Shown in pieces: positions 1 through 6,810 of a stretch of DNA of 8,679 bases (position 1 is its first letter; each line of letters begins with the position of its first letter). The DNA comes from an uncultured bacterium. Lineage in GTDB: Bacteria; Patescibacteriota; Dojkabacteria; CALFHW01. The position numbers were made by a program, and so were the translations under genes. Location of the stretch: NCBI GenBank assembly GCA_937876695.1, contig CALFHW010000085.1, positions 1-8,679 of the forward strand. Direction: 5' to 3'. Under the pieces are notes generated by a model. The model did not search any database and was not told the origin of the DNA. It was given only the letters and a program-made list of their open reading frames with translations.

Positions 1-19
1 TATTTAAACTCCTGTGATC

Positions 20-28
20 TGTTAAAAT
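20..28 (+). promoter_or_regulatory. Extended -10 promoter element for the Mur ligase/FemAB operon
   Basis: The sequence reads TG-T-TAAAAT, an extended -10 box (TGn followed by five of six TATAAT bases). A start 6-7 bases downstream would fall near position 35, leaving a leader of about six bases before the ATG at 41. No Shine-Dalgarno sequence lies in this short leader. Any -35 box would fall at or beyond the window edge, so it cannot be judged. This is a motif match by eye only. Confidence 0.4.
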
Positions 29-40
29 CAAATAATAACT

Positions 41-1825
41 ATGATCAATGATATTCTAGGCTTTTTCTCAGGCGCCGCGCTTAGCGCAGTGATGCTGTTT
101 GCACTGCTAAATAGGCTGGCGCTTTTACAAGAAAGAGACTATCTAATGGTGCGAATGCTTTCTAGCAGAGGCAGTTTAATCCCTAGGCAATTTGAGCTGC
201 CGTTAATCCCGGCGGCGGTCTTTCTGATCAGCAGTCAGTTTACCCCGGAATCAATAGCTTCGGTGCTTATTCTGTTGGCAATTCTTTGCACAATTCCTGC
301 TTTAGTGATTCAACTGAAAGCCATTGTCAGCAGACGTTTTAAGAAGCCTAGGTTGACCTTTAGAATTATGATAAATGCAGCCCTTATTTTTGAGCTATGG
401 GTGGGCATGTTGGTGTTACTTTTAATTATTCAGGTGAATCCTGAAGCGGCATTTGGGATCAGCTGTATAGTATTTACTTTGCTAGCAACTTTCCTGGTAA
501 TTCTCAGCAACGGCCTGACTAGGCGATTTATTTTCATCGGCCACCGCTTACAAATGCGCAAGGCTTCAGCGCAAATCGCTGCTATTAAAGATCTAAACGT
601 GATCGGTATCACTGGTAGTTACGGCAAATCCACTACTAAATTATTTCTTAATACATTACTTGCTAGGAGGTTCAAAGTGATCAGTACTCCAGGTAGTATC
701 AATACCGACATCGGCCTGGCTAAATCAATCAATGGGCAGCTGGCTCGGATGGATAAAGACGGGGTCGCTGCAATTTCCCAGGCAGTACTGGAAATGGATG
801 CCTATGTGGTGGAAACCCTGCCCAGAGTTACTCGCTTTTTCCCTTTGGATATAGCGATTTTGACTTCAGTCAATGAGCAGCATCTGGAGACTTTTGGGGG
901 TGATATTCGCAACAGCATCAAGGCCAATTACAATATCTTCGGTGGGCTTAAACCTGAGGGTAAAAAGTTAGCAATTATCAATGCAGATGACGAAAATTGC
1001 AGAAAGATCATCGCTATGCTTGGGGAAGAAAAACCTGAGGTAGAGATTTATACTTATGGAAATTCTACTGGCCCTGGATCGGCCAGCAATTCTGCCCAGG
1101 AGGTCGATGCTCTGGTAGGCGAAGTGCGCTCGGAGCATAAACCTGACAGCGTTGGTATCACTTTTGAACTCAAGTTATCAAAGCGCTTGGGTGGTGAGAA
1201 GTTAGTTATTTCCCTGCCGGTGCCTGGTAAGTTCAACGCCCAGAACTATGCTGCTGCAAGTCTAGCGGCGATTCTAAGTGGCCTACCAGTCAGCGAGATC
1301 GGTTTAGCTGCAGAAGAGGTTACTTTGAGAGAGAGGAATCTACAGCTGCGTAGGGTGGAGGTTGGTGGCAATACTGCGATGGCTAATAGCAATTCCGCGA
1401 TTGGAAGTAGTAATGCACCAACTGACCACAGTATAGAGATAATTGACGACTCTTTCAGCGCCAACCCTGCTGGGTTATGGGCAAATTTGCAGCTGCTCTC
1501 TGAGAGAAATGAGGCGCTGCCTGCCAAATCTATCTTTATAACTCCGGGACTCGAAGATTTGGCAGGAGAATCGGTTAGGATTCATACTGAGATAGCCGCC
1601 AAGGCTACGCAGCTGGCAGATTACGTCATAGTAACTACCTCACATGGCAGGGATATTCAGTTGCCTCAGCAGCCCGCAAATCTATATTTATTCGAGGATC
1701 CAGTGCAGGTTACAGCGAAATTGGAAGAGATATTGAACAATCATACGCAGGAAAATGTGAGAATATTTATCAGCGGTAGGGTTGCGGCTGCAATTTACAA
1801 ATTTATAAATACTTATGGGATTTAA
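41..1825 (+). CDS. murF: Membrane-anchored MurF-type Mur ligase
   Basis: This 594-residue protein is an ATP-dependent Mur ligase that would add a peptide unit (in MurF, D-Ala-D-Ala) to a muramyl peptide. Residues 1-160 contain about five hydrophobic segments (near 4-26, 51-67, 70-92, 110-131, 136-157). The ligase core follows: P-loop TGSYGKSTT at 191-199, central-domain motif LTSVNEQHLETFGG at 274-287, KFNAQNYAAASLAA at 397-410, and the MurF-like C-terminal signature IIDDSFSANPAG at 467-478. E. coli MurF has about 450 residues and a soluble N-terminal substrate domain; here a membrane domain stands in its place. The Lys that is carbamylated in MurD/E/F appears to be Asn296. A Ser/Asn/Ala-rich insert lies at about 441-466. 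The ATG at 41 has no Shine-Dalgarno sequence. The gene overlaps the FemAB gene by 11 bp. Mur ligase family is certain; MurF activity is inferred and a MurT-like role on lipid-linked substrate is possible. Confidence 0.85.
   Translation: MINDILGFFSGAALSAVMLFALLNRLALLQERDYLMVRMLSSRGSLIPRQFELPLIPAAVFLISSQFTPESIASVLILLAILCTIPALVIQLKAIVSRRFKKPRLTFRIMINAALIFELWVGMLVLLLIIQVNPEAAFGISCIVFTLLATFLVILSNGLTRRFIFIGHRLQMRKASAQIAAIKDLNVIGITGSYGKSTTKLFLNTLLARRFKVISTPGSINTDIGLAKSINGQLARMDKDGVAAISQAVLEMDAYVVETLPRVTRFFPLDIAILTSVNEQHLETFGGDIRNSIKANYNIFGGLKPEGKKLAIINADDENCRKIIAMLGEEKPEVEIYTYGNSTGPGSASNSAQEVDALVGEVRSEHKPDSVGITFELKLSKRLGGEKLVISLPVPGKFNAQNYAAASLAAILSGLPVSEIGLAAEEVTLRERNLQLRRVEVGGNTAMANSNSAIGSSNAPTDHSIEIIDDSFSANPAGLWANLQLLSERNEALPAKSIFITPGLEDLAGESVRIHTEIAAKATQLADYVIVTTSHGRDIQLPQQPANLYLFEDPVQVTAKLEEILNNHTQENVRIFISGRVAAAIYKFINTYGI
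1368..1409 (+). repeat. Two imperfect 21-bp tandem units inside the Mur ligase gene
   Basis: Units 1368-1388 and 1389-1409 begin GCAATACTGCGATG and GCAATTCCGCGATT and match at 15 of 21 positions by my hand count. They encode the related heptads NTAMANS and NSAIGSS, followed by a partial third copy, SNAPT. The unit is a whole number of codons, so the reading frame is kept. Local duplication explains the low-complexity insert just before the IIDDSFSANP motif of the ligase C-terminal domain. Confidence 0.6.
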
Positions 1826-2963
1826 ACAAATCGACGCTAGTGAGTTTGACGCTTTTGTCTCGGCCAGTTTAAGCTTAGGAGCGGCAAGGCCAGCAGTAGA
1901 TATCTTCCAAAGCTCGGCTTGGGGCATTATCTCTAGGCCCATGGGCATGGGGGAACCGGTTTTTCTGGCACAAACCGATGAAACAGGTCAGATTACTACC
2001 GCAGGCATGTATTACCAAAATTCTGCTAAATATTTAGGCGGTTACCTGTACTGCCAGCACGGTCCGGTGCTGCGGCTGGGTAGCGGTTCGTATGCTTCTC
2101 AACCATCTCTCAGCGCGCATAATTGGGGAGAGCAGGGAGAGCTTACCTCTGCTGATAGGCAAAAATTCACAGCTTTTCTCAATGAAGTTGAGGCCTATGC
2201 AGCTCGCAACGGTCTATTTATGGTAGTTTATGAGCCGCTAGCCACTTTAGAGAGCCCTCTAACCCATGCAATTACCTCTGCTGGCTACCGCCGCTATAAG
2301 CGCTCGGTGCTCCCTAAATACCCGATGTTTATCGACCTGTTGCCTACAGAAGAGGAGATGATCGCCGGTATAGGTAAATCTACCCGCTACAACATCAGAC
2401 AGGCTCAAAAGCTGGGAGTACAGGTGCAGGTCATCTACCCAGATATGCCACAGACGGCCCAGGAGTTTACAGCCAAGTTCCGCCAGGCACCTGCTATCGC
2501 CTTCTACGAACTACTCAAAACAGTCTCCGGCCGCAAAATGTACTCAATACCTCCAGTTAGTTTCTTTGAAAATGCTTGGAATTCTTTCCAAGGGACAAAA
2601 TCGATCGCTTTTGTGTTCGCAGAGTTCGAAGGCAAAGTCCTGTCGGCCAATTTCAGCCAGTTCTTTGGTAATTGGGCGGGAAGTTACTACACGGCAAACC
2701 TTCCAGGGTTTTCCAAAGAAAAAGCCAGCTATCTTCTCAAGTGGCAGACCATAATGGCCGCCAAACAGCAAGGCAAATTGGTATTTGATATGTGGGGGTA
2801 CTATCCAGGTCTCAAACCAAGCCATCCCGAATACGGATACGGCGAGTTCAAGAAGGGTTTTCGAGGAATAGAGAAAGTATTTGCCGGCTGGCAGGTTAAG
2901 GCGGTTTCGCCACTGAAATATGCTATCTGGCGCCTAGCTAGCGAACTTAAAGCTTTGATTTAA
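1815..2963 (+). CDS. FemAB/MurM-family peptidoglycan bridge aminoacyltransferase
   Basis: This 382-residue protein belongs to the FemA/FemB/FemX/MurM family (tandem GNAT folds), which transfers amino acids from aminoacyl-tRNA to the stem peptide of UDP-MurNAc-pentapeptide or lipid II. Visible family marks are FQSSAWG at 31-37, GKSTRYNIRQAQKLGV at 187-202, and the C-terminal stretch 324-351 with FDMWGYYPG and FKKGFRG, typical of the second GNAT domain. The segment between 202 and 265 is too short for the long coiled-coil arm of staphylococcal FemA, so the architecture is nearer to FemX. No membrane segment is seen. The ATG lies inside the last codons of the Mur ligase, giving an 11-bp overlap and suggesting translational coupling; no Shine-Dalgarno sequence precedes it. 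The amino acid added cannot be told from sequence. The 3' end overlaps the opposing alpha-galactosidase gene by 17 bp. Confidence 0.9.
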   Translation: MGFKQIDASEFDAFVSASLSLGAARPAVDIFQSSAWGIISRPMGMGEPVFLAQTDETGQITTAGMYYQNSAKYLGGYLYCQHGPVLRLGSGSYASQPSLSAHNWGEQGELTSADRQKFTAFLNEVEAYAARNGLFMVVYEPLATLESPLTHAITSAGYRRYKRSVLPKYPMFIDLLPTEEEMIAGIGKSTRYNIRQAQKLGVQVQVIYPDMPQTAQEFTAKFRQAPAIAFYELLKTVSGRKMYSIPPVSFFENAWNSFQGTKSIAFVFAEFEGKVLSANFSQFFGNWAGSYYTANLPGFSKEKASYLLKWQTIMAAKQQGKLVFDMWGYYPGLKPSHPEYGYGEFKKGFRGIEKVFAGWQVKAVSPLKYAIWRLASELKALI

Positions 2964-4590
2964 ACCAGCGCTTTAGTTTATTCTTAAATGCCATTGGCCA
3001 TTCTAAGCGAATTAAGAGACTAAGCAGTGGTCGTAATATCAAAGCTGGTAACGAGTTTGGTAGAGGAGGCAGCTTCACCGCACCTGCGTAATCCAGTTCT
3101 AAAGGTGTAGTTGAGTTGTCATGTTGGAAAGCATAAAGCGATTTTTGTTGGTATTTTCGACTAGTTTTGAGCCATTCCAATAGCTCGGCAAGCGGCCCCG
3201 GTTTAAGCCTGGAAGGCAGATCTGAAGTAGATTTAAAACCAAAGATGTCGCCCATCGCTTGCTGCAGAAGCGCTTGTCTAGTAGTCAGTTTCGTTGGGTC
3301 GGAGTAGAAATAGGCAGCATCGGGATCGCAACGCACAATACCTTTCAGCCAGAGCCTGCTTACACTTGTCCTGATAGCATTTCTAGTCCCCGCAGCACCC
3401 AAATGCCAAAGATAATGGCTGAAAGATTTATGATCCCAGAACCTGCCCACATCCGGACCGATCCTAATAGCATCGCATGCCCCCAGACTTGGGATAATTG
3501 GCGCTCCACAAGCTAGGATGTATGCCTGTGAATCGAGTCTGCGAGCTGCAGTCATCATTCTGGTTAACACTTGCTTGTATGCTTGCTCCCTGGATACATT
3601 AGTTGCGCGTTGGCCCGGTAGAGCCCCAGCGTAGAGGAAATCAAGCTTTAGGTAGCTAAATCCCCAGCCGATAACTTTACTGATCAGCTCCTCTAAATAG
3701 TCTGCTACTTCTGGAATAGTTAAATCCAACGCCAGCAGCTTCTCGCCGAAATTAAATCCAGCTCGCACTAATTTTCCGTTCTGGTCGGTCAAGAACCAGT
3801 TTGGATGCTCAGAAAACAGCTTACTTGAAGGGGTAGCAATTAGCGGAGCTAACCAAATACCTGGCTGCAAACCCTTGGCACGAATTTGCCCCGCCAGCGG
3901 AGCCATCCCTCCTGGAAACTTCTCGTTTGCTTCCCAATCCCCGATTCCTTTCTGCCAACCATCGTCGATTTGAAATACATCAAAGGGAATTGGAGAACCA
4001 GGGTTTAACTCAGTCAGTTGCTCTAAAACATCTACTAGATTACTGGTAGAAATTTTGTCATAGAAGCTGTACCAACTGCTCCAAATCCTTTTAGAGGAGG
4101 CAGGCCCAGAAATACTCAATGATTTTGCCAGTAGCAGTGCATACCTATTAAACACCTCCTGCTCACCGCCACTAATTTGTACCCAATTTGCGGGGGAATT
4201 CTCTTGATGGCCAATTTGTAACTGTGTAGCTAGAATAGGGTTGCCGTCGGTGTTGCAGGCTACTCCTTCAAGAGTATATTTTTGCGCGTTATGTCTAAGA
4301 ACTACCTTAGCTCCTGCTGAAGTCGCCTGACCCAGAACTCCCAACAGTAACACTTGTCCGTCACTAAACTTTACTGCGCCGATATGGCTGCCATGTGGCG
4401 CGCGTTCCGCCCTGTCGGCTGGATCTAAGTGCATGGAGTGTAGATTGCTGGGCATTGCCTCAGGGATTTTCTGATCGACGCCTTGCCATGTAGACAATGA
4501 CCAAGATTGCCAGCCATGGCGGTAGAATTCGGTTGGTTTTTGTTCTAGCTCTACGGCGACGCTAGCTGCGGAGATGTTTTTTATTTGCAT
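2947..4590 (-). CDS. GH36 alpha-galactosidase with unusual cationic C-terminal tail
   Basis: This 547-residue enzyme would hydrolyse terminal alpha-galactosyl linkages with retention. The pattern closely follows Thermotoga maritima GalA (about 550 residues). It has an N-terminal beta-sandwich with FYRHGWQSWS (22-31), a barrel starting at RIWSSWYSFY (168-177), substrate-binding IDDGWQ (208-213), the nucleophile Asp317 in YLKLDFLYAGALPGQR (313-328), LACGAPIIPSLG (359-370), and the acid/base Asp380 in RIGPDVGRFW (376-385). No signal peptide is seen, so it should be intracellular. The C-terminal part beyond about 480 does not read as the usual beta domain: it ends in a leucine-rich segment (about 513-530) and a basic tail (K536-K546). 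The ATG at 4590 has no ribosome binding site and lies right behind a -10 box. It is divergent from the glycosyltransferase gene. The true substrate (oligosaccharide, glycolipid or wall glycan) is unknown. Confidence 0.92.
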   Translation of the reverse strand: MQIKNISAASVAVELEQKPTEFYRHGWQSWSLSTWQGVDQKIPEAMPSNLHSMHLDPADRAERAPHGSHIGAVKFSDGQVLLLGVLGQATSAGAKVVLRHNAQKYTLEGVACNTDGNPILATQLQIGHQENSPANWVQISGGEQEVFNRYALLLAKSLSISGPASSKRIWSSWYSFYDKISTSNLVDVLEQLTELNPGSPIPFDVFQIDDGWQKGIGDWEANEKFPGGMAPLAGQIRAKGLQPGIWLAPLIATPSSKLFSEHPNWFLTDQNGKLVRAGFNFGEKLLALDLTIPEVADYLEELISKVIGWGFSYLKLDFLYAGALPGQRATNVSREQAYKQVLTRMMTAARRLDSQAYILACGAPIIPSLGACDAIRIGPDVGRFWDHKSFSHYLWHLGAAGTRNAIRTSVSRLWLKGIVRCDPDAAYFYSDPTKLTTRQALLQQAMGDIFGFKSTSDLPSRLKPGPLAELLEWLKTSRKYQQKSLYAFQHDNSTTPLELDYAGAVKLPPLPNSLPALILRPLLSLLIRLEWPMAFKNKLKRWFKSKL

Positions 4591-4595
4591 AGTGT

Positions 4596-4601
4596 CTTAT
4601 A
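4596..4601 (-). promoter_or_regulatory. -10 box for the alpha-galactosidase gene
   Basis: On the minus strand the sequence is TATAAG. Transcription would begin 6-7 bases further on, at or within a base or two of the A of the ATG at 4590, so the mRNA should be leaderless or nearly so. It overlaps the plus-strand -10 box at 4598-4603, so the two promoters would compete for polymerase. No convincing -35 box was found at the expected spacing. Confidence 0.4.
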
Positions 4602-4603
4602 AT
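4598..4603 (+). promoter_or_regulatory. -10 box TATAAT for the glycosyltransferase operon
   Basis: A perfect TATAAT lies in the 60-bp gap between the divergent genes. The start would be near 4610, giving a leader of about 40 bases before the ATG at 4651. The hexamer at the -35 position (4575-4580, TGTTTT) is weak and lies inside the first codons of the alpha-galactosidase gene. The leader has no clear Shine-Dalgarno sequence. Confidence 0.4.
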
Positions 4604-4650
4604 TGTGAAGTGACTAACTAAAGGCCGCCACCATTAATTCTAAACTAATT

Positions 4651-5784
4651 ATGAGAAAGAAAAAAATCCTGTTTGCAGTTTCGGACGCAGGGTTTGCCCA
4701 CCGTATGGCTGCCAACGCTTTGGTGGAGGCGATCAAAAAAAAATACCCAGACCATGAAGCGAGGTTTGAAATGGTGGTACTAGATTGGTTTAAAGAGCTG
4801 CATGTGCCCCCATTTAGCACCTCAGACAAGAATCACGAGTTAATCTCTAAAAACTGGACTGCAGTGACTCTCTATGACCTGTTATTCCAAATCACTAACA
4901 CCTCCCGCGGATTCAAGTTGGCAGAAGAATATGTAAAATTAATGGTGCAACCCTCATCACTGGCTTTAATGAATGAATTGAAACCGGACATAGTTATTTC
5001 TACTCATAATATTACCTCGGCTTTATTTAGTTCACTAAAGCGTTCGCACCACGGCAATGCAAAGGACTTCAAACTTGTCAGCGTAGTCTTAGAGTTAGCT
5101 ACGATTCATCGCTCTTGGGCAGATAATATTGCAGATGTGGTGGTGGCTCCCACTGAAGTAGCTATAGAGTTACTAGTCAAAAACGGCATCGACAGAGCCA
5201 AAATCATCGGCCCACTATATCCAATTAGACCAAGCCTGATGGACTATAAATCCAAAGCACAGACTTTTAAGCAACTTCAATTTGATCCGAATATCAAGAC
5301 TCTGCTGCTTACTGCGGGTGGAGTAGGCGCTGAGAAGATTGTGGCAGTTACTAGAAAGCTACTAAAGTGGACAGATTATCAGATTATTGTGATCTGCGGG
5401 GGGCAGCTGGAGGTTGAGGCCAAATTAAAGCCATTAGCCCAAAAGCATCCTCAGCTTAGGGTACTGGGATTTGTGGATAATATGCAGGATTATTACGAAG
5501 CGGTCGATCTAGCTGTGATCAAGCCCGGCTCTACAACTGTGCTAGAGGTGGAGGCTTTTGGCAAAATTGCAGTACTTACCGGTCGCCTGGGTATCCACGA
5601 GCAGGGTAATTTGGAGTACGCTCTAGCAAATCCTTTCAATTCATATTTAGGAAATAATAGTGCCAATGTAGTGCCGGTGATAAATGCTGCCCTCAATAGA
5701 AAGTTGGACGGGGTTAGTTTCAAGCCCCGAAGACGTTTCACTGAGTCGCTGGAAATAATTGAACAGCTAGAACATATTTTATGA
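4651..5784 (+). CDS. GT28-type glycosyltransferase, MGDG synthase/UgtP-like
   Basis: This 377-residue protein looks like a GT-B fold glycosyltransferase of the MGDG synthase/UgtP/MurG group, which moves a hexose from a nucleotide sugar to a lipid acceptor at the inner face of the membrane. The N-terminal half has SDAGFAHRMAANALVEAI (11-28), matching the glycine/His acceptor-side loop of MGDG synthases, and KPDIVISTHN (111-120). The C-terminal donor half has LLLTAGGVGAEKI (218-230), VICGG (247-251), VLGFVDNMQDYYEAVDLAVIKPG (271-293, with the KPG donor loop), and the glycosyltransferase-28 motif EQGNLEYA (317-324). No membrane segment is present, as expected for peripheral enzymes. It overlaps the next gene by ATGA. 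Sugar and acceptor cannot be assigned; a di-/glycosyl-diacylglycerol is the likeliest product. The start has no Shine-Dalgarno sequence. Confidence 0.82.
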   Translation: MRKKKILFAVSDAGFAHRMAANALVEAIKKKYPDHEARFEMVVLDWFKELHVPPFSTSDKNHELISKNWTAVTLYDLLFQITNTSRGFKLAEEYVKLMVQPSSLALMNELKPDIVISTHNITSALFSSLKRSHHGNAKDFKLVSVVLELATIHRSWADNIADVVVAPTEVAIELLVKNGIDRAKIIGPLYPIRPSLMDYKSKAQTFKQLQFDPNIKTLLLTAGGVGAEKIVAVTRKLLKWTDYQIIVICGGQLEVEAKLKPLAQKHPQLRVLGFVDNMQDYYEAVDLAVIKPGSTTVLEVEAFGKIAVLTGRLGIHEQGNLEYALANPFNSYLGNNSANVVPVINAALNRKLDGVSFKPRRRFTESLEIIEQLEHIL

Positions 5785-6776
5785 ACCTAGAGGAGACAAT
5801 AAGACGGATAACTGGGTACTTCATAGTAGCTTTGATCTCGGGCAGTATAGGCCTATGCATTGCGCTGATGGATCTAGCAGCTGATGGCGATACAGGCCTA
5901 TTATCCTCAATATTCGTCTTTGGCGGGCTAGTGAGCGCCATGCTCATGAAGGATAAGCTAATTATGCTTATTCCAATCCCATTAGTGATAATTGAGGCGA
6001 TGTTGGAGATCATATTCCCCCAAATTCCTTTTTATCTGATAATTATTGTCTATCTAGTAATTGCAGCAGCGGTGATGTTGCCGCTGATTTTCATCGCATT
6101 AGCACGATACTGGGGTTATAAATCTGAGTTAGGAAAACAGCTAATAATTCCTGAATACGTAGCTGCTGACCACGAATTTTATAAGATCGGTTTGCTAGTC
6201 GATGGCGAGCTGAGTAAACGAGATCTAGCAGCCAGCACGGTCTACCACAAGCTAAATCCAGAAATACCCAGAGATGCTATTGCAGAGGAATTATTAAGAT
6301 CACTAAATAGCAAAGCGGTTGTGCAGGAGTTTACCAATACGCCTAGGTTCAAAAAGGGTATATTCGTTACTAGCTACCCCGATTATATTTATAGAATTTA
6401 TGACTTGATATATGACCAACTTGTAGTAGAGGGTTTGTTGAGGTTCAATCCGCTCAAATTCCGACGTCAGTCTACACAACTAGGATTCGGACTGTTGATG
6501 CTTGGCATCTTTATCCCGCCTGTATATTTTGCAAGTTTATTTGTGTTTATGTTAGGTAATTTCTCCTGGGTGCTAGCGTTGAAACAAGGACCTGCAGCAG
6601 TTCAGGCTGGTAAATTACTGGGATTCAAAATGTTTTTGGAGACAGCAGAGGGGCACAAAATGGCGTTGCGCGATGAAATCACACTCAGGGATCTAGGGCC
6701 ATATTTTATCGCCTTTGGACTTTATCCTGAGAGCTCGCAGTCGCTGATTGATAAGGCTTTCCCTGAGAGTTTATAG
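5781..6776 (+). CDS. Polytopic membrane protein resembling the DUF2207 C-terminal module
   Basis: This is a 331-residue membrane protein of unknown function. Four hydrophobic segments lie near residues 12-32, 39-56, 58-79 and 84-109. A soluble stretch of about 120 residues follows, then a hydrophobic hairpin near 233-267. The tail, with KLLGFKMFLETAE (278-290) and DLGPYFIAFGLYPES (304-318), resembles the end of bacterial DUF2207 membrane proteins, where a G-F-x-x-F/Y-L-x-x-A-E element is followed by a fully conserved YxIAxG-type segment. The large extracellular N-terminal DUF2207 domain is missing and four membrane helices stand in its place. The start ATG overlaps the glycosyltransferase stop (ATGA), so the two are probably co-translated and may work together at the membrane. 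The DUF2207 link rests on pattern memory and is moderate; no catalytic motif is visible. Confidence 0.65.
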   Translation: MNLEETIRRITGYFIVALISGSIGLCIALMDLAADGDTGLLSSIFVFGGLVSAMLMKDKLIMLIPIPLVIIEAMLEIIFPQIPFYLIIIVYLVIAAAVMLPLIFIALARYWGYKSELGKQLIIPEYVAADHEFYKIGLLVDGELSKRDLAASTVYHKLNPEIPRDAIAEELLRSLNSKAVVQEFTNTPRFKKGIFVTSYPDYIYRIYDLIYDQLVVEGLLRFNPLKFRRQSTQLGFGLLMLGIFIPPVYFASLFVFMLGNFSWVLALKQGPAAVQAGKLLGFKMFLETAEGHKMALRDEITLRDLGPYFIAFGLYPESSQSLIDKAFPESL

Positions 6777-6810
6777 CAGCTTATTGATCGGCAGGTTCAT
6801 ATTTCTCGCT

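Noticed and set aside
1246..1527. 93-codon minus-strand open frame inside the Mur ligase gene
   Set aside because: The plus-strand frame has clear Mur ligase motifs through this stretch; the opposite frame is a compositional shadow.
1804..1809. TATAAA just before the FemAB start as a separate promoter
   Set aside because: It encodes the F-I-N end of the Mur ligase in an AT-rich stretch, lacks a TG extension, and is too close to the ATG; translational coupling through the 11-bp overlap is enough to explain expression.
2247..2262. Inverted repeat TTAGAG-AGCC-CTCTAA as a terminator or operator
   Set aside because: It has only a 6-bp stem, lies in the middle of the FemAB coding region, has no T-tract, and the codons read normally. 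Chance is the simplest explanation.
4735..4743. Run of nine A in the glycosyltransferase gene as a slippage or phase-variation site
   Set aside because: The frame is intact on both sides and encodes a plausible surface IKKKY. There is no alternative-frame product or downstream signal, so nothing beyond chance in a Lys-rich helix supports slippage.
6777..6810. Terminator between the convergent membrane-protein and flavodoxin genes
   Set aside because: The 34-bp gap shows no GC-rich hairpin followed by a T-run on either strand.
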